A stretch of 64,000 nt of DNA from Saccharothrix carnea (GTDB lineage: Bacteria; Actinomycetota; Actinomycetes; Mycobacteriales; Pseudonocardiaceae), in assembly GCF_003014735.1 (NCBI RefSeq), contig NZ_PYAX01000012.1, positions 153,222-217,221 of the forward strand. Direction: 5' to 3'. The position numbers and the translations under genes are program-made. The notes beneath the pieces were generated by a model. The model saw nothing but the letters and a program-made list of their open reading frames with translations. It did not search any database and was not told where the DNA came from. Of this stretch, positions 42,630 to 50,664 are shown piece after piece (the stretch's first letter is position 1; every line of letters starts with the position of its first letter).

Positions 42630-42827
42630 CCTCCTCATATTTGTCGGGAGACGCGGGTCATCTCGGTTCACACCTGGTGGAAATCGTGTGAACGGGCTCG
42701 CCGACTGCGGTGGGAGGTGCCGTTGCTGCCTCGTCGGGGTCCTGCTAGCGTCCAACTGGACAATTATCGCGGAAGCCGGACGGAATGCTTCTTCGCGAGG
42801 TCACGCCAGGGGGAGTTTCCAACACTC

Positions 42828-43670
42828 ATGGAATCAGAATTCGACCCGGGCGACGACCGGGAGTCCGCGCCGGCACCGGTCGGCGATCCCGATGGCACCG
42901 CCGGTGGGGGTTACCGGGGTCCGGTCAGGTTCTCCGTGCTCGGCCCCGTCGAGGTGTGGCTGGGTGAGCGCGACTGCACCCCGAAGGCACCCAAGGTCCT
43001 CCAGGTGCTGGCCTTCCTGCTGCTGCGCGCCAACCGGACCGTCCGCACCGAACCGCTCATCCAGGAGCTGTGGGGCGAGGACCCGCCGCGCAGCGCCCTG
43101 ACCACCATCCAGACCTACGCCTACCAGCTGCGCAGGCTGTTCGTCCGGGAAGGACTGGCCGAGAACGGCGAGGACATGCTGGTCACCCGGTCGCACGGCT
43201 ACGCGCTCTACGTGGAGCCGGAGCAGTTGGACGTGCACCGGTTCTGGGCGCTGCGCGACGAGGGGAGGGCGCTGATGCAGCAGAACCGGTTCGCCGAGGC
43301 GGCGCCCAGGCTGCGGGCCGCCCTCGACCTGTGGTCGGAGAACCCGCTGGTGAACGTCCGGCTGGGCGCCCACCTGTCCGCGTACGTGGTGGACCTGCAG
43401 GAACAGCGCCGCAACACGCAGCAATTCGCGATCGAGGCCGAGATGGAACTGGGCCTGCACCGGGAGCTGATCGGTGAACTGCGGGCGATGACCGCCACCC
43501 ACCCGCTCGACGAGTGGTTCCACTGGCAATTGATGATGGTGCTGGACCGCAGCGGCCGGCGCAGCGAGGCGTTGCACGTATACCGCTCCCTGCGCAGCAC
43601 GTTGAACGACGAGCTCGGTATCGACCCGTCGCGCGAGGTCCAGGAGCTGCATTCGCGGCTGCTGTCCTGA
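42828..43670 (+). CDS. SARP-family pathway activator, copy 2
   Basis: 280 residues from an ATG with GGGGGAG upstream; a longer in-frame start at 42339 was rejected because the added 163 codons are unlike protein. An acidic N-terminal tail (MESEFDPGDDRESAPAPVGD) precedes the winged helix (VRFSVLGPVEVWLGER, APKVLQVLAFLLLRANR, SALTTIQTYAYQLRRLF) and a BTAD domain (about 130-278). It is highly similar to SARP 1, so the two probably arose by duplication. The box in its own promoter suggests autoregulation or control by SARP 1. Confidence 0.92.
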   Translation: MESEFDPGDDRESAPAPVGDPDGTAGGGYRGPVRFSVLGPVEVWLGERDCTPKAPKVLQVLAFLLLRANRTVRTEPLIQELWGEDPPRSALTTIQTYAYQLRRLFVREGLAENGEDMLVTRSHGYALYVEPEQLDVHRFWALRDEGRALMQQNRFAEAAPRLRAALDLWSENPLVNVRLGAHLSAYVVDLQEQRRNTQQFAIEAEMELGLHRELIGELRAMTATHPLDEWFHWQLMMVLDRSGRRSEALHVYRSLRSTLNDELGIDPSREVQELHSRLLS

Positions 43671-43717
43671 GTCGCCACGCCGTTTGCGCCACGCCGTTCA
43701 AGCCACACCGGCCGCGG

Positions 43718-43748
43718 GGGCACCGGAAAGGTGCCCGCCGCGGCCGGC
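43718..43748. terminator. Terminator between SARP 2 and the copper oxidase gene
   Basis: CCGGCCGCGG...GGCACC-GGAAA-GGTGCC...CCGCGGCCGG forms a long, slightly interrupted GC stem in the 94-base convergent gap between stops at 43670 and 43765. Confidence 0.75.
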
Positions 43749-43764
43749 TTATGTTTAGCGGGTG

Positions 43765-45201
43765 TTACGCCGTGATTTCGATTTCCAGCATCTGGCTGTA
43801 ATCGGAGTGCGGGAGCTGGTGGCAGTGCACCACGTAACGCCCGGTGAAGTTCTTCCAGGTCAACGCCAAACGCACGGTGTCGCCCGGGGCCACCATCACC
43901 ACGTCTTTTTGTCCCGCCTCGGCGGGACGGACCGGCACGCCGTTGCGGTCGAGCACCCGGAACTGCGTCTGGTGCGTGTGGAAGTTGTGGTTGAGGTGGA
44001 AGTTCGGCGCGGGCGCTGGTGCGTCCGCGTTCACCACCGTCCAGATCTCCGTGGTGCCCAGTTTCGCCTGCACGTCGACCCGGGCGGGGTCGTAGACCTG
44101 GCCGTTGATGGTGTACCGCGCCTGGGCCGCATTCCATTCGAGCACGAATCGGCGTTCGACCGTCGCCGGCGGCAGCGCGGCGGCGGCCAGCAGCACCGGC
44201 GGCACCCGGCTGTCGTCGTACGCCGGGAAGCCCACGTCGAACCGCAGCACGTCGGGGTTCTCGGTCGCCAGCGCCGAGGTGTTCTGCAGCACCACCGACG
44301 TGCCCGGCTTGTACCGGGAGAAGTCGACCACGACGTCGGCCCGTTCGCCCGCGGACAGCCGCAGCTCCGTGAGCCCCACCGGGGCGGCGAGGAAACCACC
44401 GTCCGAGCCGATCTGGACGAACTCGCCGCCGTCGGCGAGCCGCAGGGACATGAACCGGTCGACCGAGACGTTGTAGACGCGGAAGCGGTACTTGCGCGCG
44501 GCGACCCGGAAATGCGGCCGTTCCCGGCCGTTGACCAGCAGGTGCGGCCGGGACTGGGCGCGGGTGAAGGTCAGCGTGCCGTCCTGCTCGATCCGCGCGT
44601 CCCGCAGCTGCAGCTCGACCTCGTACTTGCCGCTGGGCAGCTTCAGGCCGCGTTCGTGCTCGTCGGTGACCACGTAGGACGCGTGCAGTCCCCGGTAGAC
44701 GTTCTCCGCTTCCAGCCCGTGCGCGTGGTCGTGGTACCAGAGCGAGGCCGCGGCCTGCGCGTTCGGGTAGTGGTACTCCCTGGTGGCGCCCGGCTTGAGC
44801 AGGTCCATCGGGTGGCCGTCGTGGCCGGCGGGGACGTGCCCGCCGTGCAGGTGCACGGACGTGTCGACGGCCAGGCCGTTGTGGTGGCGCACGACGACCT
44901 GCCTGCCGCGCGCCGCGCGGATCGTCGGGCCGGGGAACGAGCCGTTGTAGGTGCGCACCCCGGTCACCAGGCCCGGGATGACCTCCGCGGTGGTGTCGAA
45001 CATCCTGATGTCGTAGAAGTCGGTGTCGCGCGTCCGCGAGGTCGGCCGGAGCACGGTGGGCACCGGCATCTCCGCCGCGAACGGCGTGGCGGACGCCGGG
45101 TCGGCCGTCGAGGTCAGCTCCGCCACGGCGGCCTCGACGGGGACGGCGGCGACGATCCCGCCGACGACGGCGAGCTTCAACACATCTCTGCGAGTTGCCA
45201 T
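43765..45201 (-). CDS. Tat-exported multicopper oxidase (laccase/CotA-like)
   Basis: 478 residues. The N-terminus (MATRRDVLKLAVVGGIVAAV) is a twin-arginine signal. All four copper-ligand blocks are present: HLHGGH, WYHDHAHG, HTHQTQF and the C-terminal HCHQLPHSDYSQM, which supplies the type 1 Cys, His and Met ligands. Three cupredoxin domains span the protein. Such enzymes oxidise phenols or metals with O2; in biosynthesis they couple aromatic units or oxidise hydroquinones outside the membrane. It is cotranscribed with the membrane protein upstream, and that unit carries the clearest SARP box, so it probably belongs to the pathway. Confidence 0.92.
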   Translation of the reverse strand: MATRRDVLKLAVVGGIVAAVPVEAAVAELTSTADPASATPFAAEMPVPTVLRPTSRTRDTDFYDIRMFDTTAEVIPGLVTGVRTYNGSFPGPTIRAARGRQVVVRHHNGLAVDTSVHLHGGHVPAGHDGHPMDLLKPGATREYHYPNAQAAASLWYHDHAHGLEAENVYRGLHASYVVTDEHERGLKLPSGKYEVELQLRDARIEQDGTLTFTRAQSRPHLLVNGRERPHFRVAARKYRFRVYNVSVDRFMSLRLADGGEFVQIGSDGGFLAAPVGLTELRLSAGERADVVVDFSRYKPGTSVVLQNTSALATENPDVLRFDVGFPAYDDSRVPPVLLAAAALPPATVERRFVLEWNAAQARYTINGQVYDPARVDVQAKLGTTEIWTVVNADAPAPAPNFHLNHNFHTHQTQFRVLDRNGVPVRPAEAGQKDVVMVAPGDTVRLALTWKNFTGRYVVHCHQLPHSDYSQMLEIEITA

Positions 45202-45209
45202 TGTTCGCC

Positions 45210-45770
45210 TCACTGAGCGGGTTCGGCCGGCACGTCGGCCGGTTTGCCAGGTCCGGGGTGGTCCGCGAGCCACCGGGCGCCGCCGATGACGGCCACGACG
45301 AGCGCGAGCAGCACGCTGTACCGGAACGCGCCCGCCGCACCGACCGCCGCCACCTCCGGCAGCACGTCGAGCCCGCCGGTGGTGGCGCGCACCGCCACCC
45401 AGCTCGTGGCGACGGCGGCCACCGCGCCCGCGACGCCCGCGGCGAACGCGAACACCAGGCGTGCGACCAGGTCGTCGGCCCGCCGCCGGCGTGACACCAG
45501 CGACCTCGCGACGACCACCGCGGCGGGCAGGGTGAACAGCACCGCGTAGGCGGCGAACGCCACCAGTCCCGCGTAGTGGGGGAGCGGTTCGCCCACGATC
45601 GGCGCCGGCCCGGCCGGCGTGCCGCCGTGGCCCGCACCGTGCCCGGCCCCGGCATTCGCCACGCGCACCCCCCGGTAGTCGTCCACCACACCCACGACCA
45701 CCATCGCGATCACCGCCGCCTGCGCCGCGCCGAGCACGACCAGCGGCCACGCACTGGGTCTTCCGGGCAT
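45210..45770 (-). CDS. Four-helix membrane protein with His/Gly loop, partner of the copper oxidase
   Basis: 186 residues with four predicted membrane helices (starting near 8, 64, 107 and 150). The first extracytoplasmic loop is His/Gly-rich (GAGHGAGHGGTPAG) and a second His lies in PLPHYAGL. It ends 8 bases before the oxidase start. I recognise no named family. Context suggests help in copper delivery to, or membrane anchoring of, the exported oxidase, but that is inference. The start is fixed by the ATG at 45770 and fits the promoter 42 bases upstream. Confidence 0.7.
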   Translation of the reverse strand: MPGRPSAWPLVVLGAAQAAVIAMVVVGVVDDYRGVRVANAGAGHGAGHGGTPAGPAPIVGEPLPHYAGLVAFAAYAVLFTLPAAVVVARSLVSRRRRADDLVARLVFAFAAGVAGAVAAVATSWVAVRATTGGLDVLPEVAAVGAAGAFRYSVLLALVVAVIGGARWLADHPGPGKPADVPAEPAQ

Positions 45771-45811
45771 GAGTCCACCAACCGACGTGCGGAATTCCGG
45801 GTTACGGCTGA

Positions 45812-45854
45812 ATCGTCGCCGCTCCCACTCGGGACCCACTCGAAGATCGCTCGA
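45812..45854 (-). promoter_or_regulatory. Three-repeat SARP box for the copper oxidase operon
   Basis: On the minus strand: TCGAGCG (45854-45848), TCGAGTG (45843-45837), CCGAGTG (45832-45826), each exactly 11 bp apart, then 8 bases and GACGAT (45817-45812). It is the best of the set, since three repeats are in register. The rest of the 45771-45955 gap has no gene. Confidence 0.72.
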
Positions 45855-45955
45855 CGCCCACCCCCACCCACCACGGGACCGCCGGGTCCACTCCACCCCG
45901 GCCGTCCCGCCCGAGGCCCGCCTGCCGCACGCCGCCGGTCCGGCTCGGTGGCGCG

Positions 45956-47377
45956 TTACTCCGCCGTCGCCGTGGCGGGCTTGGTCGTGCGCGGTACTGC
46001 GAAGGCTGGGATCAGGGCCAGGACCGTCGTGCCCAGCACCCACCAGAACGTCTCGCCGTACGCCCCCGCGACCTCCGTACCCGCCGCCGTAGGTGAGATC
46101 GACGCCAGCGCCACGGCCAGCACGACCGCCACCCCGGCCGCACCCGCCGAAGCGCCCAACCGCTGCACGATGCTGATCGCGCCAGTGGCCTGGGCGATGT
46201 CGTCGGCCGCCATGCCCCGGTACGCGGCGGTCAGCACGGAGATGCCGATGAGCCCGAGGCCGAGTCCGCGCACGAACAGGGACGCGCCGAGCAGCACCTC
46301 GTGCGGTTGGGCCGAGAGCTGCGTGAACACCACCGTGCCCGCGATGGTGCCCACCACACCGGTCAGCACCAGCGGTCGGGCGCCGTAGCGGTCGGCCAGC
46401 ACGCCCGCGAAGATCACCGCCAGCAGCGTGCCCGCGCCCTGCGGTGCGAGCAGCCAGCCGGTGGTCGCCGCGTCGTGCCCACCCACGCGGGTGAAGAACA
46501 GGGGCAGCACGACGAGTGGCGCGTAGCTGCCGACGCCGTGCAGGAACGTCAGCGCCGCCGACGACGAGAACCCGCGGAAGCGGAACAGCCGGAGGTTCAC
46601 CAGGGGTTCGGGCACCCGAAGGGCGTGCACGCAGAACCACGCGATCAGCCCGACGCCGACCAGCAGCACCGAAGCCACCACCGGGTCGGTGAACGCGGAC
46701 GGCGAGTCGATCCGGGAGAACCCGTAGACCACCAGCACCAGCCCCGGCGGCAGCAGCAGCATGCCGACCCAGTCCACCGACGTGGCGCGCCGCGGCCCGT
46801 TCGCGGGCATGAAGCGCAGGGCCAGCACCAGCGCGAGCAGGCACAACGGCACGTTGATCAGGAACACCCAGCGCCAACCGAGCCCGTCGACGATGAACCC
46901 GCCGACCACCGGCCCGAGCACCGGCGCCGCCAGGCCCGGTATCGAGACCAGGCTCATCGCCCGGCCGAACCGCTCCGGCCCCGCCGCCCGCGCCAGGATC
47001 GCCTGGCACAGCGGCAGGACCATCCCGCCGCCGATGCCCTTCAAGGCCCGGAACACCACCAAGCTCGTGGTGTCCCACGCGAGAGCGCACAGGACCGACC
47101 CGACCAGGAACGAGACGATCGCGAAGTGCCACATGGTGGTGGACCCGAACCGGTCGGCACCCCACCCCACCAGCGGCGTGATCAGCGCCAGGCTGAGCAG
47201 GTAGGACGTGGTGACCCAGACGACCGAGCCGTCGGTCGTGCCGAAGTCCCGGGCGATGGCGTCGAGCGCGACCCCGACGATGGTGGTGTCCAGCAGCGCG
47301 GCCACCGCGCCGACCACGACCGTCCCGGCCAGCACGACGAGCGGCCGGTCCAGTTTCTGCCTGCCTTCGGCGACCAT
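45956..47377 (-). CDS. MFS drug exporter, 14-helix DHA2 (EmrB/QacA) type
   Basis: 473 residues with about 14 membrane helices. Signatures: ALLDTTIVGVALDAIARDFG (D1 motif of DHA2), GWGADRFGSTTMW (motif A), GLAAPVLGPVVGGFIVDGLG and WRWVFLINVP (motif C region). It exports hydrophobic drugs with protons. In the middle of the cluster it is the best candidate for product export and self-resistance. A 15-bp dyad overlaps its promoter, so a dedicated repressor probably controls it, but none is encoded nearby. Confidence 0.9.
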   Translation of the reverse strand: MVAEGRQKLDRPLVVLAGTVVVGAVAALLDTTIVGVALDAIARDFGTTDGSVVWVTTSYLLSLALITPLVGWGADRFGSTTMWHFAIVSFLVGSVLCALAWDTTSLVVFRALKGIGGGMVLPLCQAILARAAGPERFGRAMSLVSIPGLAAPVLGPVVGGFIVDGLGWRWVFLINVPLCLLALVLALRFMPANGPRRATSVDWVGMLLLPPGLVLVVYGFSRIDSPSAFTDPVVASVLLVGVGLIAWFCVHALRVPEPLVNLRLFRFRGFSSSAALTFLHGVGSYAPLVVLPLFFTRVGGHDAATTGWLLAPQGAGTLLAVIFAGVLADRYGARPLVLTGVVGTIAGTVVFTQLSAQPHEVLLGASLFVRGLGLGLIGISVLTAAYRGMAADDIAQATGAISIVQRLGASAGAAGVAVVLAVALASISPTAAGTEVAGAYGETFWWVLGTTVLALIPAFAVPRTTKPATATAE

Positions 47378-47391
47378 GCCGCGACAATAGC

Positions 47392-47406
47392 GGTGAAAAT
47401 TTCACC
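47392..47406. promoter_or_regulatory. Dyad operator at the exporter promoter
   Basis: GGTGAAA-A-TTTCACC is a perfect 7-1-7 palindrome, 15 bases before the exporter ATG, with a TATTGT -10-like element between. A repressor bound here would block RNA polymerase. AT-rich for its surroundings. Confidence 0.6.
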
Positions 47407-47478
47407 CGATACCGCCCGGTACCCCGGTTCAGCCATTTGCCGGTGGGTATACCGAAGCTTTCCGGTGGAATGCCGGAA

Positions 47479-47511
47479 ACCGGTGCCGCCGATTCTTCCG
47501 GCGGCACCGGT
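47479..47511 (-). terminator. Terminator after the MDR reductase gene
   Basis: Perfect 12-bp stem ACCGGTGCCGCC / GGCGGCACCGGT with a 9-base loop, beginning 15 bases after the leftward stop at 47527. Confidence 0.85.
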
Positions 47512-47526
47512 CGCATTACCCGTCGC

Positions 47527-48438
47527 TCACCCCAGGGTGAGCACCACCTTGCCCCGACCGTGGCCGCTGCCGGCGTCACGGTGCGCTTCCACGGCGGAAT
47601 CCACCGGGTAGACCGCCCTCAGGTGCACGTGCAGCAACCCCCGGCGGTACAGGTCGACCATCTCGGTGAGCCGGGCCGCGCTGCGCACACCGGTCCAGTT
47701 GTGCACGCCCAGCGCGGCGATCTCCTCGGTGTGGACCATGGTGACCACCCGGGCGATGTCCTTGGTGACCGCCACGGCGGCCTTGAGGCCGTCGACGGCC
47801 GCGCCCAGCGAACCGTCGACGCCGTCCGGCGCCACCTCGCGGACGCGGTCGACCAGACCGTCGCCGTAGGCCACCGGCACCGCGCCCAGCGCCCGGAGGT
47901 ACTCGTGGTTGTCCGGGTGCGCCGTGCCGATCACCAACGCCGCGCCACGCCGGGCGGCGAGCTGCACGGTCATCGTGCCCAGACCACCCGCCGCGCCGTT
48001 GACCAGGACCGTTTCCCCCGGTGCGACCTTCATCTGCTCCAGCGCCATGTGCGCGCCCTGCGCCGCGCCGGAGAACGCGCCGGCCACCTCCCAGGGCATC
48101 CCGGACGGCTTGGCCACCACCTGGTCGGCGCTCACGACGACGAACTCGGCGTAGCTGCGCAGCGTGGCGAAGCCCAGCACGGCGTCGCCCACCGCGACGG
48201 TGTCGACGCCCTCGCCGACCTGGTCGACGACCCCGGCGAACTCGTTGCCGGGCACGATCGGGAAGTCACCGGTCAGGGCGGTGGGGAACCCGCCCTCGCG
48301 CGCCCGGACGTCGAACGGCATCACGCCGGCCGCCTTCACCCGGACCCGGACCTGGCCCGCGCCGGCCGTCGGCTCGGCCAGCTCGACCACCTTCAGGACT
48401 TCGGGCGGGCCATAAGTCGAAAAGGTCACAGCTCTCAC
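47527..48438 (-). CDS. MDR-family NADPH oxidoreductase (quinone/enoyl reductase type)
   Basis: 303 residues from GTG. Zinc-independent medium-chain dehydrogenase: N-terminal GroES-like fold (YGPPEVLKVVELAEPTAGAG, DFPIVPGNEFAGVVDQVGEG) and a NADPH Rossmann (VLVNGAAGGLGTMTVQLAAR). MDR enoyl reductases such as ActVI-ORF2 reduce a pyran double bond in benzoisochromanequinone pathways; this gene could play that role here, or act as a plain quinone reductase. It is divergent from the first HAF-repeat gene. A SARP-type box precedes it. Confidence 0.85.
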   Translation of the reverse strand: MRAVTFSTYGPPEVLKVVELAEPTAGAGQVRVRVKAAGVMPFDVRAREGGFPTALTGDFPIVPGNEFAGVVDQVGEGVDTVAVGDAVLGFATLRSYAEFVVVSADQVVAKPSGMPWEVAGAFSGAAQGAHMALEQMKVAPGETVLVNGAAGGLGTMTVQLAARRGAALVIGTAHPDNHEYLRALGAVPVAYGDGLVDRVREVAPDGVDGSLGAAVDGLKAAVAVTKDIARVVTMVHTEEIAALGVHNWTGVRSAARLTEMVDLYRRGLLHVHLRAVYPVDSAVEAHRDAGSGHGRGKVVLTLG

Positions 48439-48571
48439 GAAAAGAATCCCCCATCACGGCCATTGCCGTTGCGGTGTCGGAATAGGACGACGACGAATGC
48501 GGTGCGCACGACAAGGCGGTGGGCGACCCACTCCGACCGCGACCGTACCACGCGGTCAACCCCTCTCCAAG

Positions 48572-48603
48572 GTACTCCGCACGGCGGCTCAAGCAGACCT
48601 TGA
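48572..48603 (-). promoter_or_regulatory. Candidate SARP box for the MDR reductase
   Basis: On the minus strand: TCAAGGT (48603-48597), 4 bases, TTGAGCC (48592-48586), 8 bases, GAGTAC (48577-48572). The same stretch is also a perfect 9-bp dyad CGGCTCAAG-CAGAC-CTTGAGCCG (48585-48607), so it could serve the divergent HAF gene too. Confidence 0.45.
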
Positions 48604-48719
48604 GCCGTTCGTGTGGTCGCACTTCAGACCCGGCGGCCAGACTTCCGCACTGTCCGAGGAACGAATCACTGGGGATGTCTGCCGCAGTCGATGCTCCCGG
48701 TACCACGAAAAGGACGGAT

Positions 48720-49775
48720 ATGACGCTTACCGACGTCCGGACCACATCAATGGCGAAGCTGCTGGTCGCGGCGCTCGCCGCCACGGCCGTGGCGGTGTCC
48801 GGCACCGCGAGCGCCGACCCCGCCGCGCAGAACGCCGGTCCCCGGGACCTGGGCACGTTGCCCGGCGGTGAACTGAGCTGGGCCTACGGCATCAACGACC
48901 ACGGCGTGGTCGCCGGGTTCTCGGAGATCGCCGGTGGCAAGTCGCGCGCCGTGCGCTGGGACGCCAGTGGCCGCATCCAGAACCTCGGCGTGCTGCCCGG
49001 GTACGCCGAGAGCAGCGGTTTCACCATCAACAACTCGGGTGTCGTGGCGGGCCGGTCCTACAACGGCCACGTGGTGGAGGAAGCGGCCACCGTGTGGGAC
49101 GAGGCGGGTCGGATGACCAAGCTGCCCACCCTGCCCGGCGCCAAGCTCAACCGCGCCTACGCGATCAACGACATCGGCACCGTCGTGGGCGTGTCCAGCA
49201 ACGCGGCCAACGTGTTCCAGGCGGTCCGCTGGAACAAGGACGGCACGCTGACCAAGTTGCGCGGCCTCGGCGAGGGCGAGCCGTTCAGCGGTTCGGCCTG
49301 GATCAACGCGGGCGGCACCACGTCCGGGTTCTGGGGCTCGGAAGCCGTGCTGTGGGGCCCGGAGGCCGATCCGGCGCCGCGGCTGCTGGAAAACCTGACC
49401 CTGCCGTCCGGCCCGACCATCGACAAGGCGTACGCCCTGAGCGACACGGGCATCCCGGTCGGCGCGGCGATCGACAAGGGCGGCTTCACCCACCCGGTGA
49501 AGTGGAACAGCGAGGGCAAGGTCACCGAGCTGCCGATGCTGCCTGGTGACGTGGCCGCCGCCGCGTACGGCGTGAGCAACGACGGTTCCGCCACCGGCTA
49601 CTCGATGAACCCGATCGGCGTGAAGCGCGCCGTCCGGTGGAACGCCGCGGGTGAGATCTCGCTGATGGTGCCCACCACCACGGCCAGCGAGGGCTACATG
49701 ATCAACGAGCGGCGCACCGCCGTCGGCGTGATGACCACCCGCACCAACAAGATCCACGCGGCGCTCTACAACTGA
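48720..49775 (+). CDS. Secreted HAF-repeat protein, copy 1
   Basis: 351 residues from an ATG behind AAAAGGACG; a longer frame from 48519 lacks protein character. A signal peptide (about residues 11-35, MAKLLVAALAATAVAVSGTA) is followed by about seven repeats of roughly 45 residues with the pattern 'LGTLPGG..SWAYGINDHGVVAG.S....RAVRWD', which is the extracellular HAF family pattern. The fold is probably a beta-propeller. There is no known enzymatic role. It is transcribed in the same direction as RmlA and the N-methyltransferase but separated from them by a terminator. Confidence 0.85.
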   Translation: MTLTDVRTTSMAKLLVAALAATAVAVSGTASADPAAQNAGPRDLGTLPGGELSWAYGINDHGVVAGFSEIAGGKSRAVRWDASGRIQNLGVLPGYAESSGFTINNSGVVAGRSYNGHVVEEAATVWDEAGRMTKLPTLPGAKLNRAYAINDIGTVVGVSSNAANVFQAVRWNKDGTLTKLRGLGEGEPFSGSAWINAGGTTSGFWGSEAVLWGPEADPAPRLLENLTLPSGPTIDKAYALSDTGIPVGAAIDKGGFTHPVKWNSEGKVTELPMLPGDVAAAAYGVSNDGSATGYSMNPIGVKRAVRWNAAGEISLMVPTTTASEGYMINERRTAVGVMTTRTNKIHAALYN

Positions 49776-49791
49776 GCGGCGGACGCCTCCG

Positions 49792-49828
49792 GGTCCGCGC
49801 GGGCAGGCTCCGGCCGCCCGCGCGGACC
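49792..49828 (+). terminator. Terminator after HAF copy 1
   Basis: 13-bp stem GGTCCGCGCGGGC / GCCCGCGCGGACC with an 11-base loop, 16 bases after the stop at 49775. Confidence 0.75.
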
Positions 49829-49854
49829 TCCCACACCGACATCGGGGGACGCGC

Positions 49855-50664
49855 ATGACGGACTTGTCCGACCAGGTCGCGCTGGTGACCGGCGCGGGTC
49901 GGGGCATCGGCAGGCAGATCGCGCTGTCGTTGGCCGCGGCGGGCAGCCGGGTGGCCGTGCTGGCCAGGACCGGTGCGGAACTGGAGGAGACCGCGGCGCT
50001 GGCACCGCCGGGTCGGGTGCTGCCCGTCACCGCGGACATGACCGACGAGCGGGCGGTGGGCGCGGCCGTCGACCGGGTCGCCGACCGCTTCGGGCCGGTG
50101 ACGCTGCTGGTGAACAACGCCGCCGTGTACGTGCCGGGCCAGCCGCCGCTGTGGGAGTCCGACTTCGCCGACTGGTGGCGGGTGTTCGACGTGAACGTGC
50201 GCGGCCCGCTGGTGTGCGCCCGCGCCGTGCTGCCCACCATGGTCGCCCGCGACATCGGCCGCGTGATCACGGTCGGCAGCGACAGCGGGGTGCTGCCCGG
50301 TCCGCTCAACCCGTACCCGCTGAGCAAGAACGTGCTCGTCCGCGTCACGGAGTCGCTCACCGAGTCGCTGGCCGCCGCGGGCAGTTCGGTGCGGGCGTTC
50401 ACCATCTCGCCCGGCACCGTGAAGACCGCGCTGACCAGTTCCTTCGTCGCCCGCTACCCCGACCAGGAGTGGACTCCGGTCGAGTGGAGCGGCCGGTTGG
50501 TGGTCGACCTCGCCTCGGGCCGGTACGACGCGCTGCACGGCCGGTACCTGTCGGTCTTCGACGACCTCGACGTGCTGCTGACCCGTGCCGACGAGGTGCG
50601 CGAGCGCGAGCTGCTCGTCCAGCGGATGCGCGTGCTGGAGCCGGCGCCGGGGGTGGCGCGGTGA
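49855..50664 (+). CDS. Short-chain dehydrogenase/reductase coupled to RmlA
   Basis: 269 residues: TGAGRGIGRQIALSLAAAGS (cofactor loop), NNAAVYVPGQPP, and a Ser/Tyr/Lys-equivalent region around VGSDSGVLPGPLNPYPLSKN, where the usual YxxxK is read as YPLSK. The active site is thus kept, with Tyr and Lys four apart. The gene overlaps rmlA by 4 bases (GTGA), so a sugar or core ketone reduction in the same pathway is likely. Forosamine itself does not need it; the function is open. GGGGGAC lies 6 bases before the ATG. Confidence 0.82.
   Translation: MTDLSDQVALVTGAGRGIGRQIALSLAAAGSRVAVLARTGAELEETAALAPPGRVLPVTADMTDERAVGAAVDRVADRFGPVTLLVNNAAVYVPGQPPLWESDFADWWRVFDVNVRGPLVCARAVLPTMVARDIGRVITVGSDSGVLPGPLNPYPLSKNVLVRVTESLTESLAAAGSSVRAFTISPGTVKTALTSSFVARYPDQEWTPVEWSGRLVVDLASGRYDALHGRYLSVFDDLDVLLTRADEVRERELLVQRMRVLEPAPGVAR

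Noticed and set aside
42339..42827. N-terminal extension of SARP 2 (163 codons upstream)
   Set aside because: The extension is low in protein-like features and covers the promoter box; MESEFDPGDD at 42828 has its own ribosome-binding site and gives the usual SARP size.
48519..48719. N-terminal extension of HAF copy 1
   Set aside because: It overlaps the divergent promoter region and would bury the signal peptide; the ATG at 48720 with AAAAGGACG fits better.
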